A DNA stretch of 15,073 nucleotides, taken from DATAYF01 sp036272735. GTDB taxonomy: Bacteria; Chloroflexota; Ktedonobacteria; Ktedonobacterales; Ktedonobacteraceae. The stretch is from assembly GCA_036272735.1 (NCBI GenBank), contig DATAYF010000506.1, positions 1-15,073 on the forward strand. The letters run 5' to 3'. The position numbers were made by a program, and so were the translations under genes. Below are positions 7,886 through 14,838 of this stretch, in pieces (position 1 is the stretch's first letter; every line of letters starts with the position of its first letter). Below the pieces are notes generated by a model that worked only from the letters and a program-made list of their open reading frames with translations, searched no databases and had not been told where the DNA came from.

Positions 7886-9709
7886 ATGCAAGTTCCTCGT
7901 ATCTTCATGTGTTATTATCCAGGAAACGAACCGGCCGCAGAGCAGCAACGGACGCAACAGCTTATACACGACTTGCACACAACCGGAGCTGAAATAGTAC
8001 ACGACGATGCCAAAAATAGCGATACTGAATTTCTACAATTACTCGCGCGCGACCTACCGACCTGCCAGTGGGTGATTTTCGTACAGACGCCCACAACCAT
8101 GCAGGCACCCCGCACAAGCATTATTTACAATGCCGCGCACAAGCTGCTAGAGCAGGGAACCATCCAGGGGATGGTACGCCTGATCGCCACGACGGACGAG
8201 AGTAGCTACATGGTCTCGCCGGAATGGGCGGAACTCCAAACGTACAATCTGTACCCTGACTATGCGAAGGCCCTGGAACAGCTTTTATTTGCCTTTGCCA
8301 TGGCCGATACAGGCAAAGTTCCAGCATACGGATCGGGCCTAATATCGAACTCCATGAATGTACCAGCGTTGCCGCTGCCTGCCAATAATGGGGGGCGCAA
8401 TTTCAGTTCTCCACCACCTACCTACGACCGGCCACTCGCGCCGGTGCCGCGCTCCGGCAGGGTGAGAAGTACATTTAGCCGTAAAACCTTGCGCAACACC
8501 GGCATCGTTGCTCTGATTGTGCTGGTTTTGCTTGGATCTACTGGCGCGATTTTTCTGCTCATGCGCCCGAAACCGGTGCCCAATCCCGTGGCTGGCTACG
8601 CCTATTTTACAAGTACTGGATTGTTGGACGGCAGCGGCAACGTAGGAGTAAATGATGGTATCCAGGTCAGTTTAAACAACGTGGCGGCACCCGGCGAGGG
8701 CTATAGCTATTATGCCTGGTTGTTGCCAGATGTACAGCAGGGCGAGACGAACTCGCTAGACCTCGGCCAGCTTCCCGCGCTTCAAAACGGCGTCACCCAA
8801 CTTACTTATCAAAGTAGCACCCATAGCAATCTGCTGGCATTGGGGAGTCGCATCCTGATTACCGAAGAGACGACTGGCATCCCTCCGGCCAATCCAACGC
8901 CAGATAAGAGCCGTCGCATCTACTATGCCGAAATTCCGCAGAATGGTTCAGCCAGCGCAAGTAGCGGCAGTATGGACATGGGAAATATGAGCAACCTGGC
9001 CCAGTTAGATCATTTGCGGCACCTGTTAAGCGGTGATCCTGAGTTGCAAAAGCTGTCTCTCAAAGGTGGATCGGGTTATTGGTTCTGGCACAATACGCAG
9101 AGCCTGATGCTATGGGCCACAGATGCCAGGAACAGACCAAGCGCGCGGGGGGTACAAAGCGACGCCATTAAAATACTAGACAACCTTGACGGCATTCACT
9201 ACGTGAACAGGGACGTGCCTGCGAAAACGCCATTATCGGCGAACGCGCATGATGCCACGGTGGGACTGCTCACCCTTGATCCTGAGAACGAAAACCCACA
9301 GGGATATGTGACCTACATGGGCATTCACCTGCAAGCCCTGGCGAACACGCCCGAAATCACAGTCAGCCAGAGGAGCCAGATCGTACAGATTAGCGCAGCT
9401 CTCAACCAGATTGAGAAACAACTGCAACAGATGCGCCAGGACGCCATAAAGCTGGTGAATAAAACGGCTGGCATGGATCTGAGCACGACGAAAATAGTCA
9501 ATAAAAAGCCGGTGAGTAGCAGCATCAATCCCATGCTCAACGACGCGAACAGCACCGCCACTCTGAACGATATGTATATGCAGAGCGAGAATATGTACTA
9601 TGGCCAATTCGATCCCGCCACAGGAGGTCGCCAGGGAGGTGCCATCTGGATTTTCGATCACATTCAACACCTGGCGATGTTCACGATTGAGAAGTATGGG
9701 GGACAGTAA
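7886..9709 (+). CDS. TIR-like domain / single-pass membrane / extracytoplasmic domain protein
   Basis: The 607-residue protein has three parts. Residues 1 to about 125 look TIR-like: an opening strand (RIFMCYYPG), helix LIHDLHTTGAEIVHDD, then CQWVIFVQTP and a helix after SIIYNAAHKLLEQG. The glutamate expected in the latter helix of NAD-cleaving TIR enzymes is not seen, so a binding role is likelier than catalysis. A proline/glycine-rich linker and a basic patch (RSTFSRKTLR) lead into a membrane helix at about 206-226, so the N-terminus should be inside. The remaining 380 residues should be outside. They include a beta-rich section (YSYYAWLLPD, ALGSRILITEE) loosely recalling RskA-type anti-sigma C-terminal domains, then a helical section rich in Q, N and M. 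AGGAGG is six bases before the start. It is divergent from the VWA/T7SS run; a functional link is only suggested by position. I do not recognise the outer domain. Confidence 0.75.
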   Translation: MQVPRIFMCYYPGNEPAAEQQRTQQLIHDLHTTGAEIVHDDAKNSDTEFLQLLARDLPTCQWVIFVQTPTTMQAPRTSIIYNAAHKLLEQGTIQGMVRLIATTDESSYMVSPEWAELQTYNLYPDYAKALEQLLFAFAMADTGKVPAYGSGLISNSMNVPALPLPANNGGRNFSSPPPTYDRPLAPVPRSGRVRSTFSRKTLRNTGIVALIVLVLLGSTGAIFLLMRPKPVPNPVAGYAYFTSTGLLDGSGNVGVNDGIQVSLNNVAAPGEGYSYYAWLLPDVQQGETNSLDLGQLPALQNGVTQLTYQSSTHSNLLALGSRILITEETTGIPPANPTPDKSRRIYYAEIPQNGSASASSGSMDMGNMSNLAQLDHLRHLLSGDPELQKLSLKGGSGYWFWHNTQSLMLWATDARNRPSARGVQSDAIKILDNLDGIHYVNRDVPAKTPLSANAHDATVGLLTLDPENENPQGYVTYMGIHLQALANTPEITVSQRSQIVQISAALNQIEKQLQQMRQDAIKLVNKTAGMDLSTTKIVNKKPVSSSINPMLNDANSTATLNDMYMQSENMYYGQFDPATGGRQGGAIWIFDHIQHLAMFTIEKYGGQ

Positions 9710-9757
9710 CGGATGTCAAAATCGCCGATTATCGGCCGATATTCCAGAAAGTGGGTA

Positions 9758-9787
9758 TAGCGACCAGGCGAACAGGTAATATATAAT
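9758..9787 (+). promoter_or_regulatory. Candidate promoter for the DUF1611 gene
   Basis: A perfect TATAAT lies at 9782-9787, 40 bases before the ATG. The -35 region 18 bases upstream (TAGCGA at 9758) matches consensus at only three positions, so the promoter is either activator-dependent or weak. The 118-base gap also contains GCCGA/TCGGC (9724-9736), a small stem without a U-run that is too weak to call a terminator. Confidence 0.45.
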
Positions 9788-9827
9788 GGACCAACACAAC
9801 TACTAGATTGCAGAGGTACCATTACAT

Positions 9828-10877
9828 ATGCGCAAAATCGCCATCCTCGCCGAAGGCTCCTTTAGTTGGCATTACGGCAAAACCGCCACGGGCGTCATCC
9901 GTTACTCGCCAGATACCACCGTCGCCGTTATCGATAGCACGCGGGCGGGGCAGGACGTGGCGCACGCCCTGCAAGCATCCATGGGCGAAGGCATTCCCGT
10001 AGTGCGCGATATCCACGAGGCCCTGACGTATCAGCCGGATACGTTAATGATCGGCATTGCTCCCCAGGGTGGTGCGCTCCCCGAGGCATGGCGCTGGCAG
10101 CTTTTGACAGCCATCGAGGCTGGACTGGATATCATCAGCGGCCTCCACTCCTTTATTGCTGACGATCCCGAACTGCAGGCCACAGCAGAGAAGCGTGGGG
10201 TCACGATCTGGGATGTGCGGCGTCCACCTGAGAAACGACGCGTCGCGCAACTGGTGCCACGCCGTCAGGGTAGCCATACTATTTTAATGGTCGGCTCGGA
10301 TTGCGGTTCGGGCAAGATGACCACCGCGCTAGAACTCGATCTTGAGGCACACAGGCGCGACCTCAATAGCGCTTTTCTGGCGACCGGGCAGACAGGCATT
10401 ATGATCGCGGGCGATGGCATTCCCGCCGACCGCATTATCAGTGATTTTATCGCGGGCCTGACAGAAGAAAAGGTGCTGGAGTACAGCGCCAAACACGACT
10501 GGGTATTTGTCGAGGGCCAGGGTTCGCTGTTGCATCCCGGCTACTCTCCGGTCACGCTGGGATTGCTACACGGCTCGGCACCCGACGCCATGATCCTGGG
10601 GCATGTCGCGGGCCAACGCAGCATCGAAGGCTACGACCAGTGCCTGTTGCCACCACTACCACGGCTCGTGCAGATATATGAAGAAGCAATAAGCTGGATA
10701 CGACCAGAACGCAGCAGTAAGGTGCTCGGCATCTCGCTGATCACGCATCGCCTGAACGAGCACGAGGCCGAGGAGGCCATCAAGCAGGCCGAAGAGGAAA
10801 CGGGCCTGCCCGCCACGGACGTGTGGCGCTATGGAGCAGGCAAGCTCATCGACGCGCTAAATGCCCATTTTGGGTAG
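9828..10877 (+). CDS. dgcN: DUF1611 family protein, DgcN-like (putative D-glutamate N-acetyltransferase)
   Basis: The 349-residue protein fits DUF1611. It has an N-terminal Rossmann-like half (RKIAILAEG...KTATGVIRY) and a C-terminal P-loop half with GSDCGSGKMTT (156-166), then FLATGQTGIMI and VEGQGSLLHPGYS...APDAMILGH, all family hallmarks. DgcN, a characterised DUF1611 member, acetylates D-glutamate, and an enolase-superfamily partner (DgcA) then epimerises N-acetyl-D-Glu. A dipeptide-epimerase/DgcA-like gene lies 2.5 kb downstream on the same strand, which supports this reading. The P-loop also leaves room for nucleotide use, and many family members are uncharacterised, so the reaction is inferred. 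GAGG about 11 bases before ATG 9828 is a modest RBS. Confidence 0.82.
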   Translation: MRKIAILAEGSFSWHYGKTATGVIRYSPDTTVAVIDSTRAGQDVAHALQASMGEGIPVVRDIHEALTYQPDTLMIGIAPQGGALPEAWRWQLLTAIEAGLDIISGLHSFIADDPELQATAEKRGVTIWDVRRPPEKRRVAQLVPRRQGSHTILMVGSDCGSGKMTTALELDLEAHRRDLNSAFLATGQTGIMIAGDGIPADRIISDFIAGLTEEKVLEYSAKHDWVFVEGQGSLLHPGYSPVTLGLLHGSAPDAMILGHVAGQRSIEGYDQCLLPPLPRLVQIYEEAISWIRPERSSKVLGISLITHRLNEHEAEEAIKQAEEETGLPATDVWRYGAGKLIDALNAHFG

Positions 10878-10911
10878 ATGCGAGTCAGAGCGAGGTGCAC
10901 ATAAGGACCGC

Positions 10912-11030
10912 AGGGACCGATCTATCGTGTCCGGCCAACGATGATGATCAACAAACATCGCAGTCGCAACGTTGCAGAGCGCTTGGTTGGATTATCGACA
11001 GGGTTCGGCGGACACGATAGATCGGTCCCT
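10912..11030. repeat. MITE-like element with 22-base perfect terminal inverted repeats
   Basis: Positions 10912-10933 (beginning AGGGACCGATCTATCG) are the exact reverse complement of 11009-11030. Two more pairs follow after one mismatch, out to 10909 and 11033. The central 75 bases hold no credible gene, but a ten-base palindrome GCAACGTTGC (10966-10975) sits at the centre of the element. No target-site duplication is visible. The element fills the gap between convergent dgcN and trmB, so it may also act as a bidirectional transcription block. A direct repeat of GGACCG (10905-10910, 10914-10919) abuts its left end. Confidence 0.75.
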
Positions 11031-11046
11031 ACGTCTTTCGCATGTC

Positions 11047-11775
11047 TTACACGATCTCGCCAATTTTTGCACCCGTGAGGGAGGTCGTTTCCCCAACGGT
11101 TTCTTTGCGCAATGTGAAGCGGCGGGGTACGACGCCATAACCCTCCCAGGTCATCTGGAAGCGCGATTTGACGCCGGGATCGAAGCCTTCAATGTAGCGT
11201 TCGGCGTGCGCCTTGGCGAAACGTCCGTCGTGTTCGGCAAGCTCCAACATCTCCATGAAAAATTCCTCGTGATCGGAGACCACACTTAGCAAACCACCTG
11301 GCTGAAGTGCCTGGTACATGGCATCCAGAAACCGTGGCGAAAAGATACGACGACGCGCACGAATCTGCGGCTTGTAGTAGGGTTCGGGAAAATGCAGGTA
11401 GACGGTTTGCAGCGCCGAGGGGACCAGCAAAGGATATAGCAGGTGCATATCGACCTCGATAAACTTTACGTTCTGTAAACCGTATGCTTCAGCAATAAAT
11501 ACTCCCTGGTAGAGCGATTTGGGCGATTTGTCGATACCTACAAAATTGGTGGTAGGGTTATTTTTGGCAAGGGAACATAGATATTCACCACAGCCGCAAC
11601 CAACCTCCAGAGCGAGCGGGCGCTCATTCGCAAACAGCGACGCGGAACAGATGATAGGGAATTGCCCAGGATTGAGATACAACTCACGAGCAGCATAATT
11701 CAGCAGGTATTTTTGCACCACCTGCGGATCGGGTAGCCTGGTTTTCAAAAAACGCATCACTTTTCTACGCGACAT
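11047..11775 (-). CDS. trmB: tRNA (guanine-N7-)-methyltransferase TrmB
   Basis: The 242-residue class I SAM-dependent enzyme should methylate N7 of G46 in tRNA variable loops. Seen are the SAM-binding motif LEVGCGCGEYL (56-66), the second-strand acidic residue in VGIDKS (D82), EVDMH (D109) and the TrmB hallmark block FPEPYYKPQIRARRR (129-143), followed by PRFLDAM and GGLLSVVSDHEEF. The usual FPDPW is FPEPY here, a conservative drift in the catalytic/tRNA-binding segment. The N-terminus is short but complete; ATG 11775 has AGG close upstream. It is a monocistronic minus-strand gene with its own promoter, convergent with dgcN. Confidence 0.9.
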   Translation of the reverse strand: MSRRKVMRFLKTRLPDPQVVQKYLLNYAARELYLNPGQFPIICSASLFANERPLALEVGCGCGEYLCSLAKNNPTTNFVGIDKSPKSLYQGVFIAEAYGLQNVKFIEVDMHLLYPLLVPSALQTVYLHFPEPYYKPQIRARRRIFSPRFLDAMYQALQPGGLLSVVSDHEEFFMEMLELAEHDGRFAKAHAERYIEGFDPGVKSRFQMTWEGYGVVPRRFTLRKETVGETTSLTGAKIGEIV

Positions 11776-11826
11776 CGCAACCTATCCTTGCTGAACATGA
11801 ACGTGTCCGGGCAGAACACCGGTTTG

Positions 11827-11856
11827 ATTATAATGCGTCAGGCCAGGAAAACTCAA
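11827..11856 (-). promoter_or_regulatory. Promoter for trmB
   Basis: On the minus strand TTGAGT (11856-11851) and a perfect TATAAT (11832-11827) are separated by 18 bases. This lies 52 bases before the trmB ATG, a normal leader length. Confidence 0.6.
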
Positions 11857-11994
11857 GAGCCTCGCGGCGGGCCGTGTGCACGTATGCTCATTTATCCCCC
11901 AAACTTGCTATAGGTGTAACAAAACAACGATTTATATGTTAAGAATTTGGTAGGGCGTTTTCTCCTTCTTAACCGAAAATCTACTTTCTATCAA

Positions 11995-12022
11995 TTCATA
12001 CAACATCTTTGCCTATTACAAT
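11995..12022 (+). promoter_or_regulatory. Candidate promoter for the TPR gene
   Basis: TTCATA (11995-12000) and TACAAT (12017-12022) are separated by 16 bases. They match the sigma-70 consensus at four and five positions. The predicted leader would be about 135 bases long. Confidence 0.4.
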
Positions 12023-12165
12023 ATGGGAAATAGAGTAACCAAAACCTCAAAGGGAGGTGGGAGAAAAGGCAAAGTGGCGGCGGTCCTTCCACAGGAAGTC
12101 CTCAGAGGCGCAAGCCCACATGAGGGATTGAATGAAAATTGGGCACGTGAGTAGGGGGCATAGTA

Positions 12166-13203
12166 ATGACAGAACAGATCACACCTCAATGGATGGAAGA
12201 AGGCAAGGCCCTGGCGAATCTCAAACGCTACGAAGAGGCATTGGAGGTTATCGACCAGGCCATTCACCAGGAACCGATGAATGCGCTGGCCTACGGTCAA
12301 AAAGGTCATGTCCTCAATGGCCTCAAACGCTACGAGGAGGCGCTAATCGCCATCGACCAGGCGTTTCAGCTTGGGCATGTAGGCGGCTGGATCTACGCGA
12401 AACGGGGACATGCCCTCTACGAACTGCACCACCACCAGGAAGCCCTTGAGGCCTTCGACCGCGCAACAGCGCTGGGTTACAAACGTGGCTGGATACATGC
12501 CAAGCGTGGGCGTATCCTATACGAACTCAACCGGCACCACGAGGCGCTGGACGCCTTCGATTACGCGCTATGCCTGGGCTACAACGAAGGCGGCTGGGTC
12601 TACGCCAAAAAGGGGCTGGTCCTGAACGATCTCCATCGCCATGAGGAGGCCCTGGCAACCTTCCAGCAAGCACTATTCCACGGCTATAATCGCGGCTGGG
12701 TCTATGGTCAAACCGGCTACGTGCTCAATGAACTGGAACATTACAGCGAGGCCCTGGCTGCCTTTGAAGAGGCATTGCGCCTGGGCTACATCGAGGGTGG
12801 CTGGGTCTACGCCAAAAAAGGAAGGGCGTTGAATGGGCTGGAGCGCTACGAAGAAGCCCTGGTCTCCTTTGAGCAGGCGCTGCTGCTTGGCTACAGCAGA
12901 GGTTGGGTCTATGGTCAGCGTGGGAGTGCGCTCAGCGGCCTCAAACGTTACGACGAAGCGGTGGAAGCCTTTACGCAATCGCTGCGCCTGGGCTACGTAC
13001 GCGGCTGGACCTACGCCAAACGCGCCAACGCCTACTACGAATTACAGCGCTATGAAGAGGCGGTGAAGGATCTCGATTGCGCCATCCACTTCGGCTATAC
13101 CAGGAGCTGGATCTTCAACAAAAGGGAGCGTGCACTACAAGCCCATGCACGCGAACACCCCGAGGCCATACAAGACGTTACGCCCCAACCAGAGGAGCAC
13201 TAA
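12166..13203 (+). CDS. TPR-repeat protein (about nine repeats)
   Basis: The 345-residue protein is built almost wholly of 34-35-residue TPR-like units with the pattern GWVYAKKGxxLNxLxRYEEALxAFEQALxLGY. The usual proline-containing turn between repeats is replaced by GYxR-GW. About nine units can be counted from residue 8 to about 313, with a partial tenth, then a short acidic tail. Units 5-6 (residues 143-211) and 7-8 (212-280) match as a 69-residue pair. There is no signal peptide or membrane helix, so it is a cytoplasmic scaffold with unknown partner. AGGGGG seven bases before ATG 12166 supports the start. Neighbours give no clear functional clue. Confidence 0.88.
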   Translation: MTEQITPQWMEEGKALANLKRYEEALEVIDQAIHQEPMNALAYGQKGHVLNGLKRYEEALIAIDQAFQLGHVGGWIYAKRGHALYELHHHQEALEAFDRATALGYKRGWIHAKRGRILYELNRHHEALDAFDYALCLGYNEGGWVYAKKGLVLNDLHRHEEALATFQQALFHGYNRGWVYGQTGYVLNELEHYSEALAAFEEALRLGYIEGGWVYAKKGRALNGLERYEEALVSFEQALLLGYSRGWVYGQRGSALSGLKRYDEAVEAFTQSLRLGYVRGWTYAKRANAYYELQRYEEAVKDLDCAIHFGYTRSWIFNKRERALQAHAREHPEAIQDVTPQPEEH

Positions 13204-13229
13204 GCTCGCTCACACGCTTGCAGCAGGTG

Positions 13230-13235
13230 TATAAT
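13230..13235 (+). promoter_or_regulatory. Candidate -10 element upstream of the epimerase gene
   Basis: A perfect TATAAT occurs 27 bases past the TPR stop, with no convincing -35. Downstream, a stem with a two-base bulge can form between AAGAGAGCA (13251-13259) and TGCTCTT (13276-13282), followed directly by the structured repeat. The epimerase leader would therefore be about 125 bases and highly folded. Confidence 0.4.
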
Positions 13236-13285
13236 AGATATGCTTTCGATAAGAGAGCATGTCTCTATATTTCTGTGCTCTTATT

Positions 13286-13335
13286 CCGAACCCCAACGCC
13301 ACTGCATGGCTAGCGCTGCGCACTCAGGAGTTCGG
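13286..13335. repeat. Structured interspersed repeat, copy 2
   Basis: This shorter copy of the element at 7664-7723 has an outer stem CCGAACCCC (13286-13294) against GGAGTTCGG (13327-13335), eight of nine paired. The first inner hairpin is GCCA/TGGC (13298-13310). A nine-base deletion relative to copy 1 shortens the second inner hairpin. It lies 29 bases before the epimerase ATG, so it would be transcribed in that gene's leader if the -10 at 13230 is used. Confidence 0.78.
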
Positions 13336-13364
13336 ATAGGTAGTGTGTGCCGCAGGGAGGGCTT

Positions 13365-14384
13365 ATGTTGCATATCGACGCGAAACCAATTGATCTCAAG
13401 CTGACGACGCCATTTCGCATTGCGCGCAGCGTCCAATATACATCACCAAACGTGGTTGTGCAGATCAGCCATGATAATTTTATCGGTTTTGGCGAGGCTT
13501 CACCGGCCGAATATTACGGGGAAAGCCCGCAGACCGTGCTGGCCTGCATCGCCGATTTCGCCGGAAACCTGGGCGATGATCCCTTTGTACTCGAAGACAT
13601 TCATCAACGGCTGGACAAGGTTATCGGGCTGAATCCCTCGGCCAAGGCGGCTGTCGATATGGCGCTGTACGACGTTGTGGGCAAGATGCTTGGTGTTCCG
13701 CTCTATACATTATTAGGGCTGAATCCCACAAAAACCCCACACACCTCGTTCACCATCGGCATCGACACACCAGACCAGATGGCGAAAAAGGCCCTGCTGG
13801 CAAAGGATTACCCCATCCTCAAAATTAAGGTCGGCACCAAACGCGACGTGGAGGCGTTAAAGGCCATTCGCGATGTCTCGAACGCCATCATTCGCGTCGA
13901 TGCCAACGCGGGCTGGACGCCGAAAGAGGCCATCAAGAATATCGAAGCCATCGCGCCCTACAACGTGGAATTCGTGGAGCAGCCCGTGCCAGCGCACGAT
14001 CTCGCGGGACTGAAGCTCATTCGCGACAACGTCTCCGTGCCGATCATCGCCGACGAAAGTTGTGTCACCGTCGACGACATCCCCAGGGTCGCCGATTGCG
14101 TCGACGGTATCAACATCAAACTGATGAAGTGCGGCGGCATCTTACCTGCGCTCAAGATGATCCACGTAGCACGCGCCCACAACCTACGCGTCATGCTTGG
14201 CTGTATGATCGAAAGCTCGCTGGCAATCACCGCTGCCGCCCACCTGACGCCCCTGGTAGACTACGCCGACCTGGACGGCAACCTGTTGATCAACGATGAC
14301 CCCTACGAAGGCGTGGGCGTCGAAAATGGCAAGCTGATCCTGCCAGATCGACCAGGATTGGGCGTGAAGATGCGCGAAGGTTAA
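13365..14384 (+). CDS. dgcA: Dipeptide epimerase / DgcA-like N-acyl-Glu racemase (enolase superfamily)
   Basis: The 339-residue enzyme has the muconate-lactonising/dipeptide-epimerase layout: an N-terminal capping domain and a TIM barrel. The catalytic bases are K153 and K155 (KIKVG) and K252 (INIKLMK). Metal ligands are D179 (RVDANAGW), E205 (FVEQP) and D230 (IIADES). GCMIES (279-284) and the DLDGN motif (302-306) are typical of L-Ala-D/L-Glu epimerases and of DgcA, which racemises N-acetyl-D-Glu. A DUF1611/DgcN gene in the same window favours the DgcA role; muropeptide recycling is the alternative. A longer GTG start at 13347 is possible, but ATG 13365 has GGGAGG four bases upstream and begins the first strand. 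Confidence 0.88.
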   Translation: MLHIDAKPIDLKLTTPFRIARSVQYTSPNVVVQISHDNFIGFGEASPAEYYGESPQTVLACIADFAGNLGDDPFVLEDIHQRLDKVIGLNPSAKAAVDMALYDVVGKMLGVPLYTLLGLNPTKTPHTSFTIGIDTPDQMAKKALLAKDYPILKIKVGTKRDVEALKAIRDVSNAIIRVDANAGWTPKEAIKNIEAIAPYNVEFVEQPVPAHDLAGLKLIRDNVSVPIIADESCVTVDDIPRVADCVDGINIKLMKCGGILPALKMIHVARAHNLRVMLGCMIESSLAITAAAHLTPLVDYADLDGNLLINDDPYEGVGVENGKLILPDRPGLGVKMREG

Positions 14385-14402
14385 ACAGCCTTGCTCTATG
14401 TT

Positions 14403-14444
14403 GCGAGAGGCTCAGGTGTGGCAGTGCCATGCAGAGCCTCTCGC
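14403..14444 (+). terminator. Hairpin terminator after the epimerase gene
   Basis: An 11-base perfect stem (GCGAGAGGCTC 14403-14413 with GAGCCTCTCGC 14434-14444) starts 18 bases past the stop, with a further small stem TGGC/GCCA in its loop. The following U-tract is poor (CTATGTATTTC), so termination may be incomplete. Its place between the gene and the CRISPR leader fits a terminator. Confidence 0.65.
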
Positions 14445-14499
14445 TATGTATTTCAAGCTCGCAAGACTAGTATAGGGCTTATTTTATAGAAAATAGGTA

Positions 14500-14508
14500 T
14501 GCTATACT
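14500..14508 (+). promoter_or_regulatory. Extended -10 promoter in the CRISPR leader
   Basis: TGC followed by TATACT (14503-14508) makes an extended -10 in the AT-rich stretch upstream of the first repeat, with only a TTATTT-like -35. The predicted start near 14515 is about 63 bases before repeat 1. This is suitable for pre-crRNA transcription in the direction given by the repeat ends. Confidence 0.5.
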
Positions 14509-14577
14509 GGCAAAAGTAAAGACCCTCTCGCAAATGTGCCATTTACACGGCATTGCAAGTTGCCTGCCACGAGCGGC

Positions 14578-14838
14578 GTTGCAGAAGAGGGATTCGCGTT
14601 GGGGCGATTGAAACTGACCGTCGCGACCGATATGGTTGGAGCTGCACCGTGTTGCAGAAGAGGGATTCGCGTTGGGGCAATTGAAACAACACACACTCCG
14701 TGTCCCACAGCACGTTGTCCGTCAGTTGCAAAAGAGGCTTTCGCGTTGGAGCGATTGAAACGGTATTAATCCCGACCCGTGGTAGGCAAGACTCTTGCGC
14801 AGTTGCAAAAGAGGGCTTCACGACTGAGAGGGGTGCAA
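14578..14838 (+). CRISPR. Short CRISPR array, 4 repeats (last degenerate), 3 spacers
   Basis: Repeats of 37 bases lie at 14578-14614, 14651-14687 and 14725-14761, beginning GTTGCA and ending ATTGAAAC. A degenerate copy at 14802-14838 keeps the first 13 bases. Spacers are 36, 37 and 40 bases and unlike each other. The ATTGAAAC ending is typical of type I and III systems and puts the leader on the left. Repeats 1 and 2 differ at one position; repeat 3 differs at several and repeat 4 has lost its end, as expected for the leader-distal side. No cas gene is visible in the window, so the array is orphan, remote from its cas locus, or decaying. Confidence 0.9.

Larger units (their letters stand above)
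11776..12165. other. 390-base divergent intergenic region trmB/TPR gene
   Basis: This AT-rich region holds the trmB promoter (11827-11856) and a candidate promoter for the TPR gene (11995-12022). Between them I see no conserved structure. From 12049 the sequence becomes purine-rich, with an SD-like AAAGGGAGG not followed by a well-placed ATG. Next comes a small stem CTTCC-ACA-GGAAG. A 43-codon frame from ATG 12023 to TAG 12154 has no RBS and is not called as a gene. Confidence 0.6.

Noticed and set aside
9233..9670. Minus-strand 145-codon frame in the TIR-like gene
   Set aside because: Antisense to a well-supported gene with strong promoter and RBS; no recognisable domain.
9721..9740. Possible terminator after the TIR-like gene
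   Set aside because: The stem GCCGA/TCGGC is only five pairs and no U-run follows.
12016..12309. Minus-strand 97-codon frame at the TPR gene start
   Set aside because: It overlaps the TPR N-terminus and leader, has no RBS, and its product has no recognisable pattern.
14479..14821. Frames of 68-92 codons across the CRISPR array
   Set aside because: Their repeated peptide (APTRIPLLQ-like) is simply the translated CRISPR repeat.
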